A DNA stretch of 64,000 nt from NCBI RefSeq assembly GCF_004348545.1, contig NZ_SMKL01000002.1, forward strand, positions 62,001 to 126,000, in the 5' to 3' direction. A program made the position numbers and the translations under genes. This stretch comes from Jiangella ureilytica (GTDB lineage Bacteria > Actinomycetota > Actinomycetes > Jiangellales > Jiangellaceae). Below the pieces are notes generated by a model. That model saw only the letters and a program-made list of their open reading frames with translations. It was not told where the DNA came from and ran no database searches. Shown piece by piece: positions 20,001 through 26,479 of this stretch. How positions within the stretch are numbered: position 1 is the first letter of the stretch; each line of letters begins with the position of its first letter.

Positions 20001-23000
20001 CGATCGTCACGGTGGCGCCCGCGGCCAGCTCGACCGTGCGGGTGTCGGTGCTCAGGCCGTAGTGCGCGACGGTGACGGTGTAGGTGCCGGGCGGCTCGGT
20101 CAGCTCGAACGCGCCGGTGCCGGGGTCGGCGGTGACCTCGGCCCCGGTCTCCTCGATGCGGACGGTCGCGGCGACCGGGCCGTCGGGTCCGGTGACGGTG
20201 CCGCGGACGGTGCCGGTCGGATGGAACGCGAACACGTTGCCGCGCACGTCGGCCGTGACCAGCAGCCCGTCGGCGTAGGCGGGCGACGTCGTCACGTTGC
20301 CCTCGGCCGCTGTCTCCCACACCAGCGCGCCGGTGGCGGCGTCCAGCGCCCAGAGCCGGTGGTCGAGCTGCGAGCCGCCGACCACGAACCCGTCGTCGGT
20401 GACCATGACCGACGCGCTCACGGCGCCGGACACCGCGTACTGCCAGACCTGCTCGCCGGTCCCGCGGTCGTACGCGACGACCAGCCCGAGGCCGTGCGAC
20501 CCGGCGATGACCAGGTCGCCGTAGACGGTCGGCGTGCTGCCCTGGCCGTCGCCGTGCGTGTCGGCCTCCCAGCGCAGCGCCCCGGTGGCGGCGTCGACCG
20601 CGAGCAGGCTGCCGCCGCCGTCGCCGTCCGTCGTCGGGACGAACACGGTGCCGTCGACGATGCTCGCGCCGCCGATGAAGTAGTCGTCCTCACGGGTCAG
20701 CGTCCAGCGGACCGCCCCGGTGGCGGCGTCCAGCGCGACCAGCTCGCCGTCGTCGGCGTTCCCGACGATCGCCAGGCCCTCGCCGACGGCCGGGCCGGCG
20801 AACACCGAGGTGCCGACGTCGGCGGACCACAGCTGCTGTCCGGTGGCCGCGTCCAACGCGAACACCGTGTCCTCACGGTCCTGCGTCGGCCCGGTCGCCG
20901 CGTAGACGACGCCGTCGACCACGCTCGGCGCGGTGTAGACGGTCAGCCGGTCCGGCGTCGGGACCGCCCAGCGCTGCTGCCCGGTCGCCGCGTCGAGCGC
21001 GACCAGTCCGCCGTCGAGCCCGCCGCCGGCGACGACCAGATCGCCGGCCACAGCCGGGGTGCCGCGCAGCGCGTCGCCGGTCTGGAACGACCAGAGCCGC
21101 TCACCACTCGCGGCGTCGTAGGCGGCCAGCCGGCCGGCGTCGGAGCCGAGGAAGACCCGGCCGCCGGCGATGACCGGCGAGGCGAACGTCACGGGGCTGT
21201 CCGCGTCCTGCGTCCAGCTCGGCCGCAGCGTGCCGGCCGCGAGCGCGTCGCCGGCCATGCCGCTGCGGGTCGCGTTGTTCTGGTACTGCGACCAGCCGGG
21301 GTCGGTGGGCTGGTCCAGCGCGTCGAGGGCGAGGTCGAGATGCTCGTCGCCGTCGACGGTCGCGTCGGCGGTCACCGGCTGGTGGCCGGCGGCGGTGACC
21401 CGGACGGTGTACGTGCCGGCGGCGACGCCGCCGAACGCGAAGGCGCCGTCGGCGTCGGTGGTCGCGGCGTCGAACGGGGTGCCGGCCAGGGTGACGCGCG
21501 CGTGCTCGACCGGTCCGCCGGGCCCGGTGACGGTGCCGGTGACGTCGTGCGTCGCGGCGGTCTCGAGCTCCAGGTCGAGGGTGACGGTCGCTCCGGTCTC
21601 GACCGCGACGGCGGTCGTCGCGGTGACGTAGCCGTAGGCGGCCGCCGTCACGGGGTGCTCGCCCGCGGCGACCGGCAGCGTGTAGGCGCCGGCGTCGTCC
21701 GTGGTCGTGGTCTCGTCGCCGACGGTGACGGTGGCGGCGCCGACGGGGTCGCCGTCAGTGCCGGTGACGGTGCCCGCGACGGTGCCCGAGTAGGCCGCGC
21801 GGGTGACGGCGGCGTACGCGTCGACGATGCCGGCGCCGTAGCTGTCGTTGGGCAGCTCGCCCATGTGCGCCTCGGTGCGCGCGGTGTCCTCGAGCAGGCC
21901 GCGGATGTCGTCGATGGTGAGGTCCGGGTTCGCCGACAGCATCAGTGCGACCACGCCGGTGGCGTGCGGCGCGGCCATCGAGGTGCCGGAGATCGTGTGG
22001 TAGCCGCCGTCGCTCTCGGGGAGGTCGCGCGGCCAGGTCGAGCGGATCTGGTGGCCGGGCGCGCTGACCTGCGGCTTGCGAATGCGCTCGCCGTCCCAGA
22101 TCGCCGGGCCGCGGCTGGAGAAGCCGGCGACGACGTCGTTGACGTCCGTCGCGCCGATGCCGATCGCGTTCGGGAAGCTGGCCGGCGAGCCGACCGTCCC
22201 CGGTGCCGGGCCGTTGTTGCCGTTGGCGAAGATCGGCACGATGCCGGCGGCCTCCCAGGCGGCGACGTCGTCCCAGAACGTCGTCGCGGCGCCGGCGTCG
22301 GAGCCCCACGAGTTGTTGACGACGTCGGGCGCGGCGGCCGGGTCGCCGCCGGGCGCGAGCATCCACTGGAAGCCGTCGTGGATGATCGACTCGGTGGTGC
22401 TCCCGGAGTCGCGGAAGATCTTCGCGGCGATCCACCGCGCGCCCGGGGCGACGCCGGTCAGCTCGCCGGGCGCGGTGCCGACGATGCTGCCGGTGACGTG
22501 CGTGCCGTGGCCGTTGCCATCGCCGGGGGTCGGGTAGTTCTCGCCGGTCGGGGCGTACCAGCTGGTGGCCGGGTCGCCGTCGGTGCCGCGCCAGGTGGCG
22601 CTGAGCGCGGGGTGGCCGCCGTCGGCGCCGCCGTCCATGATGCCGACCACGACGCCCTCGCCGCGGACGCCGTAGTCGGCCCAGGCCTGCGGTGCGTGGA
22701 CCTTCTCCAGGCTCCAGCCGGGCAGCAGCGGCTCGCCGGGGGCGGGCTCGATCGGCTCCTCGAGGGTGATCTCCTCGTCCAGGCCGACGCTGGCGACGCC
22801 GGGGTGGTTCTCGAGTGCGGCGAGCGTCTCGGCGTCGACGGTCGCGGCGACGCCGTTGAAGATCCAGTACGGGGTGACGGCGGTGGCGCCGCCGTCGGCG
22901 AGCAGGTCGAGGACCGCGGGCTGGCTGGCCTCGGCGGTCGCCTGGAGCTCGGCGACGACGGTCTCGGTGCGGGCGACGCGGGCGGCCTCGTGGGCGTCGG

Positions 23001-23400
23001 CGGCGCTGCTGCGGTGGCGGGCGCGTTCGGCGGCCGCGGCGGCGTCGGCCTGTGCGGCGACGGCGGCGAGGTCGGCCTGCTCGCGCAGCCGGATGACCAC
23101 CGCAACGGTGCCGTCGTCCGCCACTGCGGTGCGGACGGCGTCCTCGACACCGGTGGGAGCTGCGGTGCCGGCGTCCGCCGTGGTCGCGTCGTCCCGGCCG
23201 AACTCCGACGGGTCGACCGGCAGTCCCGCGGTCAGATCGGCGGGGACGGGGTCGCTCTCGGCCGCGGCCTTCGCCGTCGTGACCGCGGTCCGCACCGGGA
23301 GTGATCCGGACGCCGTCGCCGCCGGCGGCACCAGTGCGAGGCTTAGCAGCGGCGCCAGGAGCAGCGCGAGGGAGCGCGGGAGCAGCGTGCGTACAGGCAT
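14053..23400 (-). CDS. Giant multidomain secreted subtilisin-like serine protease (3115 residues)
   Basis: An N-terminal signal peptide (about 1-31) precedes an Ala-rich propeptide region. The S8 domain spans about 240-530 with Asp256 (MDGG), His298 (NGHGTH), oxyanion Asn393 and Ser474 (GTSMAAPH), so it should be active. Two carboxypeptidase-regulatory-like beta domains follow (about 535-690), then a PQQ/BamB-like beta-propeller (about 700-1060) with repeated LDAATG..RW blades. Five modules of about 374 residues come next (1225-2910), then a beta-rich C-terminus. No LPxTG, SLH or TM anchor is visible. A consensus-like promoter lies upstream, and the stop overlaps the dehydrogenase start. Confidence 0.92.
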   Translation of the reverse strand: MPVRTLLPRSLALLLAPLLSLALVPPAATASGSLPVRTAVTTAKAAAESDPVPADLTAGLPVDPSEFGRDDATTADAGTAAPTGVEDAVRTAVADDGTVAVVIRLREQADLAAVAAQADAAAAAERARHRSSAADAHEAARVARTETVVAELQATAEASQPAVLDLLADGGATAVTPYWIFNGVAATVDAETLAALENHPGVASVGLDEEITLEEPIEPAPGEPLLPGWSLEKVHAPQAWADYGVRGEGVVVGIMDGGADGGHPALSATWRGTDGDPATSWYAPTGENYPTPGDGNGHGTHVTGSIVGTAPGELTGVAPGARWIAAKIFRDSGSTTESIIHDGFQWMLAPGGDPAAAPDVVNNSWGSDAGAATTFWDDVAAWEAAGIVPIFANGNNGPAPGTVGSPASFPNAIGIGATDVNDVVAGFSSRGPAIWDGERIRKPQVSAPGHQIRSTWPRDLPESDGGYHTISGTSMAAPHATGVVALMLSANPDLTIDDIRGLLEDTARTEAHMGELPNDSYGAGIVDAYAAVTRAAYSGTVAGTVTGTDGDPVGAATVTVGDETTTTDDAGAYTLPVAAGEHPVTAAAYGYVTATTAVAVETGATVTLDLELETAATHDVTGTVTGPGGPVEHARVTLAGTPFDAATTDADGAFAFGGVAAGTYTVRVTAAGHQPVTADATVDGDEHLDLALDALDQPTDPGWSQYQNNATRSGMAGDALAAGTLRPSWTQDADSPVTFASPVIAGGRVFLGSDAGRLAAYDAASGERLWSFQTGDALRGTPAVAGDLVVAGGGLDGGLVALDAATGQQRWAVPTPDRLTVYTAPSVVDGVVYAATGPTQDREDTVFALDAATGQQLWSADVGTSVFAGPAVGEGLAIVGNADDGELVALDAATGAVRWTLTREDDYFIGGASIVDGTVFVPTTDGDGGGSLLAVDAATGALRWEADTHGDGQGSTPTVYGDLVIAGSHGLGLVVAYDRGTGEQVWQYAVSGAVSASVMVTDDGFVVGGSQLDHRLWALDAATGALVWETAAEGNVTTSPAYADGLLVTADVRGNVFAFHPTGTVRGTVTGPDGPVAATVRIEETGAEVTADPGTGAFELTEPPGTYTVTVAHYGLSTDTRTVELAAGATVTIDAELTAVETGAVTGTVSDAAGDPLGGVTVTLAGTPLDAVTTDSTGAFEFDDIAAGTYPLEAELTGYAPLRVRITVTAGETTDAQLTLTRYEVAVVGDDRGRILSVLEDLGYAAQSTDYADVAARAGDFEVVVANGADGTEPGQEAFGRFLAATDAAGTSVVWLDQWSLGWGAINHLVDYTGDPQAAPGDLSGAGRVSLLATAEHPLTAGLPLDARTEILVPGSAWSAFTGYSGITVAELHTDEAGAAGGGIGYAPRGTGSAHVLLGSLAAAASWGVPDTDWLAPAFTVLGNAVEYAAGAEFGAVAGTVTDETGAPLAGATVAAGGQSATTGADGRYRLLLEPGDHTLRFTRPGSTPVEQGVTVTAGGELTADATLTSSGLGAVRGTVTSGRDGTPVGGAQVALTGTELTATTDAAGTYRLADVPGGTYELRVSADGHFSATAAVTVVAGREAVAGVELEPAPRVGVIGDYASDGIVALLTGAEIAAEPIAFTDVARVGEFDVIVFNDPPDPGRAAFVAFLDAMDAAQVSGIFPDDRFSSDGGVRLLRTHLGDPAGTTPVSSEGIVSLAPTRPEHPLFAGLPGQPEILLADRYSTGIVGYSGVPLAHTVTEEGGDRGVGAAYTARTPGSVHLLLSGLAATLLQHPAEDWTDDGRALYVNAVRWAAAPGLGSVEGTVSGVDGVPVPATVEVVETGHSASADATGAYVIPLEAGDYTLRISAFGYKTAEHEVAVTRNGVTELDAELTPSDTGAVRGRITGEVDISGPSALGEPIAGATVALLGTPLTTTTAEDGSYALGLVEPGDYELEVVADGHVRTRVAVSVTIGAETGADVELRSSPSVGVVDDYQGRLAGYLQHWGYAPRPLTWTDTAAVGDLDLVVANLGSSSGFDPGAAGWAAFDDALNRAGVPVVWLDQFGRGSFRYLSDYGGDPGVAGETRNDGAVTASAAHPEHPLLAGLSDTFPLVEEDGEYSWFEDFSGTTVATVRSENGTERGLAGVRHRGARAVDVLLGTLSVSTYGYPAYGTQPGLSWSPEAERLLRNALGHALDTDRVGAEVRGTLTDAGGTALTGSVTVAETGQTVPARSGDGSFVVPLPPGTWTLRAESFGHVTAEVPVTVAAGQVLTRPIQLATRAMGTVAGTVTGPDGAAVGGARVELLGTPLTATTDADGAFSVAGVPAGAWTVRVTAAGHQAFERSVAVPGGGTANVDVRLRASLPVAVVKDLSSSITGLLQGEGYAVEQVSGPQLAGLAARVGDFRLVVLNGTVLTSERAAFAQVVDAAAAAGVSVVHAGQWGGYAVGALSALRGDPEAVDYDFVTEAVEVVPSAEHPIFAGYASGEPIPLLVNPGGNQQYLTYSGYSGTTVATLRSATDGAALGDGVGYRFTSGTSVEILLGGLAASSYGRPGDRWTEAAEDIYLNAVAWAAEARQAQVAGVVTADGEAVDGATVTAVEAAASATTGADGAYVLGLAAGTHTIRVEAFGYAPSTRTVEVPASGTVTLDVALSPLPRGSVAGTVTSADGEPVAGAVVTGTGPDGWTATTDETGAYAAGGLLEGTYAVTVSADGHLPATASVAVTADATATLDVTLEPLDVGVLGDVGGAVTAFLRDAGVAAAPVDWTVASGSLDAYEVVVVNGGRPDRATFEGVLAAADAAEASLVFTGTWGVGQGGVRLLETYTGRVAVGAQGYGEGAVTMTGFDPAHELFAGLSDPATLITDGGYYSALSSYVGRPLATLSSPATGIAAGYDWRTDASVEVVLSASAVTGAVGPGLGWTGDGERLLLNAVDWARDVTVTAPGVPALEAPAVTVTGTVAVSGSADWPSTVTVLAGGEPVATARTAPDGSWHLAAPVAVGGSELTAVAANAAGQSAATEPVAVERWEPEWSVTGTGRIRPVLLGFAGPSRTGAPADDAVLVVRDASGAEVGRHDLRWAGLRYLHVLSGPAGGTYALSAELDVAGLHLVVAGPAVSIPGTGRDMAWPVGVGMDP
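14650..19730 (-). repeat. Five-fold module repeat inside the giant protease
   Basis: Five units start near residues 1225, 1597, 1971, 2346 and 2721, a period of 373-377 residues. Each begins with a Rossmann-like V(A/G)V(V/I)xD strand, continues with D(F/L/Y)xxVVxN and an ExPL(F/L)AGL-like segment, and ends with a L..NA(V/L).(W/Y/H)A motif. Between units lie two beta-sandwich domains of the carboxypeptidase-regulatory type. The pattern resembles ThuA/class I amidotransferase-like folds, but no catalytic Cys-His pair is visible. Confidence 0.8.
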
Positions 23401-23478
23401 GGTGACCGCCCTTCACCACCGAGTCAGCGCCTTCGCCCGCCCGGGATTCGGACCAACCAGCGCATGGTGGTGCGCAAC

Positions 23479-23506
23479 GGTATAGACCAGTCATGGACGG
23501 TGTAAA
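23479..23506 (-). promoter_or_regulatory. Sigma-A-like promoter of the protease operon
   Basis: Read on the minus strand, TTTACA (23506-23501) is followed after 16 bases by TATACC (23484-23479). This predicts a start near 23472 and a leader of about 70 bases before ATG 23400. It is the best consensus-like promoter in the first half of the window and lies in a locally AT-richer stretch. Confidence 0.6.
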
Positions 23507-23540
23507 GACTGATCTTGTGACCGGTTGCTGCCAATGGCGG

Positions 23541-24518
23541 CTACCCGACAGCGTGCGCGGCCCGGTACGCCGTGGGCGTGAGCCCGGTGTGCCGGCGGAA
23601 GTGCTGGCGCAGGTTGGCGGCGGTCCCGAACCCGGCCGCCCGCGCGATCTCCGCGACGTCGAGGCCGGTGGTCTCGAGCAGCGACCGCGCGTGGTCGATG
23701 CGCTCGTGGTGCAGCCAGCGCAGCGGGGTGGTGCCGGTCTCGGCGAGGAACCGGCGGTGGAAGGTGCTCGGGCTCATGGCCGCGCGACCGGCCAGCTCGG
23801 CGACGGTGAGCGGGCGGTCGAGGTGGGCGGCGGCCCAGTCGAGGACGCCGGCGAGCGTGGCCTCGTCGGGCCGCGGGACCGGGCGCTCGATGAACTGCTG
23901 CTGGCCGCCGTCGCGGTGCGCGGGGAAGACCAGCCGGCGGCTGACGGCGCTCGCGACGGCCGCGCCGTGGTCGGAGCGGATGATGTGCAGGCACAGGTCC
24001 ATGGCCGCGGCGCTGCCGGCCGCCGTCAGCACCTGGCCGTCGTCGACGAACAGCACGTTCGGCCGCAGGTCGACCTGGGGGAAACGGCGGCGGAACCGGT
24101 CGGCCCAGCGCCAGTGCGTGGTCACGGCGTGCCCGTCGAGCACGCCCGCCTCGGCCAGCGTGAACGCGCCGGTGCAGAAGCTGACCATGCGCGCGCCGTT
24201 GTCGTGGGCCGCGGCGCGGAGTGCCTCGAGGGTGGCGGCGCCGAAGCCCCGCTCCGGGTCGGGCCGGTTCGGCGCGATGACGGTGTCCGCCGTCGCGACG
24301 TCGTCGAGCGTGCCCGGGCAGCGCATGGTGAACAGCCCCTCGCGCACGTCGACGTCGTCGCTCGCGGAGCAGACCACGAGGTCGTACCAGTCGACATCGA
24401 GCTCCGGCCGGGCGATGCCGAACATCTCCATCCCGATGGCCATCTCGAGCGGGTTCGACCCCGGCCCGACGACGAGCGCGACCCGGTGCCGTCGAGGATG
24501 GGAGGATCGTTGCGACAT
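23541..24518 (-). CDS. GlxA-family transcriptional regulator (DJ-1/PfpI plus AraC HTH)
   Basis: 325 residues. The N-terminal half is a DJ-1/PfpI-like sensor with ARMVSFCTGAFTLAEAGVLDG, the typical GlxA nucleophile-elbow-like segment. The C-terminal half is an AraC DNA-binding domain with two HTH motifs (LTVAELAGRAAMSPSTFHRRF and DVAEIARAAGFGTAANLRQHF). It diverges from the cupin gene across 53 bases, which is the likely regulatory target. It is upstream of the protease in the same direction but separated from it by 140 bases and a promoter. Confidence 0.88.
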   Translation of the reverse strand: MSQRSSHPRRHRVALVVGPGSNPLEMAIGMEMFGIARPELDVDWYDLVVCSASDDVDVREGLFTMRCPGTLDDVATADTVIAPNRPDPERGFGAATLEALRAAAHDNGARMVSFCTGAFTLAEAGVLDGHAVTTHWRWADRFRRRFPQVDLRPNVLFVDDGQVLTAAGSAAAMDLCLHIIRSDHGAAVASAVSRRLVFPAHRDGGQQQFIERPVPRPDEATLAGVLDWAAAHLDRPLTVAELAGRAAMSPSTFHRRFLAETGTTPLRWLHHERIDHARSLLETTGLDVAEIARAAGFGTAANLRQHFRRHTGLTPTAYRAAHAVG

Positions 24519-24571
24519 ATGCCATTCCTAGCACTCACGGTGTGGTTCCGTCGTCAGCCAGGCTTGACGGC

Positions 24572-24949
24572 ATGACTTCGGAACCGATCAACCTCGACGC
24601 CGCCCTGGGCTCGTTCCAGGAGTTCTGGAGCCCGCGCATCGTCACGAAGATCAACGACTACGACGTCAGGATCGCCAAGGTGCAGGGCGAGTTCGTCTGG
24701 CACGCCCACGACGACACCGACGAGTTCTTCCTGGTCCTGGACGGGGAACTGACGATCTCGCTGCCGGACTCCTCGGTGCTGCTGCGCCGCGGCGACGTGT
24801 TCGTCGTCCCGCGCGGGGTGCAGCACCGCCCCTCGTCCGCCGACGGCGCGTCGATCCTCATGTTCGAGCCGACCGGCACGGTCAACACCGGCGACCACGA
24901 CGGCGACATGCCCGCGCACGTCGCCAGCACCGCCGGCCGGGCGCTGTAG
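24572..24949 (+). CDS. Single-domain cupin
   Basis: 125 residues with a complete cupin metal site: HAHDDTDEFFLVLDG supplies two His and a Glu, and PRGVQHRP the third His. The substrate or ligand is unknown. It is probably the regulated partner of the divergent GlxA-type regulator. The frame extends to GTG 24542, but ATG 24572 gives the normal cupin N-terminus. The stop is 12 bases from the stop of the convergent nitroreductase. Confidence 0.82.
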   Translation: MTSEPINLDAALGSFQEFWSPRIVTKINDYDVRIAKVQGEFVWHAHDDTDEFFLVLDGELTISLPDSSVLLRRGDVFVVPRGVQHRPSSADGASILMFEPTGTVNTGDHDGDMPAHVASTAGRAL

Positions 24950-24964
24950 CCGCCTGCGGCGCTA
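24947..24964. terminator. Small inverted repeat spanning convergent stops
   Basis: TAGC..GCTA with an internal GCCGC/GCGGC pairing covers the stop codons of the cupin and nitroreductase genes. It is short, and could act as a weak bidirectional terminator. Confidence 0.3.
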
Positions 24965-25606
24965 GACCAGCGGGGTCCCCCAGCGGTCGAGGTAGCTGAG
25001 CTCCTCGACCGGCTGGCGGGTGCCGGGCTTGAAGTCCTGGGTGGTCGTGTAGGCGATCGGCAGCAGTCCCACCTGGGTGACGTCGTCGGGGATGCCGAGA
25101 ATGCGGGCCGCCTCGGCCTCCTTGACCAGGTGGTACGACGTCAGCGTGGAGCCGAGGCCGCGCGAGCGCAGCGCCAGCTGGAAGCTCCAGACAGCAGGGA
25201 AGATGCCGCCGTAGAACACGGAGTCGGCGGCGTTGGTGCCGTGCGGCCGGCCCTGCACGCACGGGATGACGAACACCGGCACCCGCTCGATGATGTCGAC
25301 GAGGTGCTGGCCGGAGTCGAGGATCCGCTTCATCGGCTGCTGCTCGGCCGCGGCACCCGCCGCCTCGCGCCGACGGCGCATGTACTCGCTGCCGACCTCG
25401 CGGAAGATCGCGCCGATCTGCGTGCGCAGGTCCTGGTCGCGCACCACCAGCCACCGCCAGCTCTGCGCCGCACCCGGTGTGGGCGCCTGGACGGCGAGGC
25501 GCAGGCAGTCGGTGATGACCTCGGGCTCCACCTCGCGCTCGAGGTCGAGTTTGCGCCGCACCGCACGCGTGGTGCTGAGCAGGTGGTCGGTGACGGCGGT
25601 GTCCAT
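24962..25606 (-). CDS. Nitroreductase-family FMN oxidoreductase
   Basis: 214 residues. The N-terminal TTRAVRRKLD, the AQSWRWLVV segment and the C-terminal GLGSTLTSYHLVKEAEAARILGIPDDVTQVGLLPIAY are typical of the nitroreductase fold, in which Arg residues contact the FMN phosphate. The physiological electron acceptor is not predictable. Its gene ends against the cupin gene and starts 76 bases from the next minus-strand gene. Confidence 0.85.
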   Translation of the reverse strand: MDTAVTDHLLSTTRAVRRKLDLEREVEPEVITDCLRLAVQAPTPGAAQSWRWLVVRDQDLRTQIGAIFREVGSEYMRRRREAAGAAAEQQPMKRILDSGQHLVDIIERVPVFVIPCVQGRPHGTNAADSVFYGGIFPAVWSFQLALRSRGLGSTLTSYHLVKEAEAARILGIPDDVTQVGLLPIAYTTTQDFKPGTRQPVEELSYLDRWGTPLV

Positions 25607-25682
25607 GCGGGCTCCCTCGGCGATTCGGTCCGGTCAGGCTACTGATCGGACCCGGCCCGCGGCGCGAGGGGCGACCGGCAAG

Positions 25683-26402
25683 CTACGGCGTCCAGTCGGG
25701 CGAGTCGACGGAGCCGGTCTCGGCGACGAAGAGCACGTGGACGCCCGCGGCGGCACGTCCGGTCCTTGTGCGCTCGGCGAGGTCGCGGTAACGCGGCATG
25801 TCCGGCAGGACCACCAGAGACTCGTGCCCTGGATGGGAGTCCAGGAGCATGACCGCCTTCACCAGTGCCTGGGAGTACCAGTGTCCTGCCTGAGTGGACG
25901 GGCGCGTCTTCTTGATCTCGTCGGCCCGCCGGACGTCTGCGTATCCGGCCGACGGCCAGCCCTTCACCTCGGCGCCGAGCCGCCGGTCGTCCTTGCGGGC
26001 GACCACGTCGACGCCGTGTTCTCGCGAGGCGGTGTCGGCGAGCGAGACCAGCCGCCAGCCGTGCTCGCGCAGGTACGCCGCGAACAGCGACTGCACCTCG
26101 CCCTCCCACGGCCAGCCGGCAGCAGAGGACGAGGCCCTGCCGGACCGGGCCGGCCGCGGCCCGGCCGGCTCGGGACCGATGATCTCGAACCCCAGCGACC
26201 GCAGGTGCCGCCGGGCGACGGCGCTGCTGAACTGACCGCGTGGCAGCCCCGTCACCAGCTGGTACACCTGCTTGACGGGGAAGACGGCGGCGCCGACGCG
26301 CACGCCGTACTTCTGCACCGGGGCGGGCTGCACGCCGGTGAGGGCACGCATCACGTCCTCGCGGGTCAGGTCGAGCTCGACTCCCCTGACGACGAACCGC
26401 AT
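25683..26402 (-). CDS. Restriction-endonuclease-like (PD-(D/E)XK) protein
   Basis: 239 residues. The N-terminal part (MRFVVRGVELDLTREDVMRAL) is a small unknown domain. The C-terminal part carries EHGVDVVARKDDRRLGAEVKG, a D-x(n)-E-V-K core typical of Mrr/VSR-like nuclease folds. No ribosome binding site precedes ATG 26402. The gene lies in the same frame as the upstream nuclease-helicase, only nine codons after its stop, so it may be made by reinitiation or be a detached C-terminal domain. Confidence 0.55.
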   Translation of the reverse strand: MRFVVRGVELDLTREDVMRALTGVQPAPVQKYGVRVGAAVFPVKQVYQLVTGLPRGQFSSAVARRHLRSLGFEIIGPEPAGPRPARSGRASSSAAGWPWEGEVQSLFAAYLREHGWRLVSLADTASREHGVDVVARKDDRRLGAEVKGWPSAGYADVRRADEIKKTRPSTQAGHWYSQALVKAVMLLDSHPGHESLVVLPDMPRYRDLAERTRTGRAAAGVHVLFVAETGSVDSPDWTP

Positions 26403-26413
26403 GGGCCGAGCAT

Positions 26414-26479
26414 GCCGGGAGGCTCGGACTCAACCACCGGCCGCCGGCCGGGAGGCTCGGACTCCACCACCGGCCGCGG
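26414..26479 (-). repeat. 33-bp tandem duplication at the end of the helicase gene
   Basis: Two adjacent 33-base copies (26414-26446 and 26447-26479) differ at two positions. They encode the repeated RPAAGG-type tail of the helicase. One of the two differences turns a GGA glycine codon into the TGA stop of the gene. Confidence 0.85.

Noticed and set aside
14137-23304. A 3055-codon open frame on the plus strand opposite the giant protease
   Set aside because: It is low-complexity Arg/Gly/Asp-rich, has no domains, and is explained by the codon bias of the GC-rich minus-strand gene, whose protein has a signal peptide, catalytic residues and clear domains.
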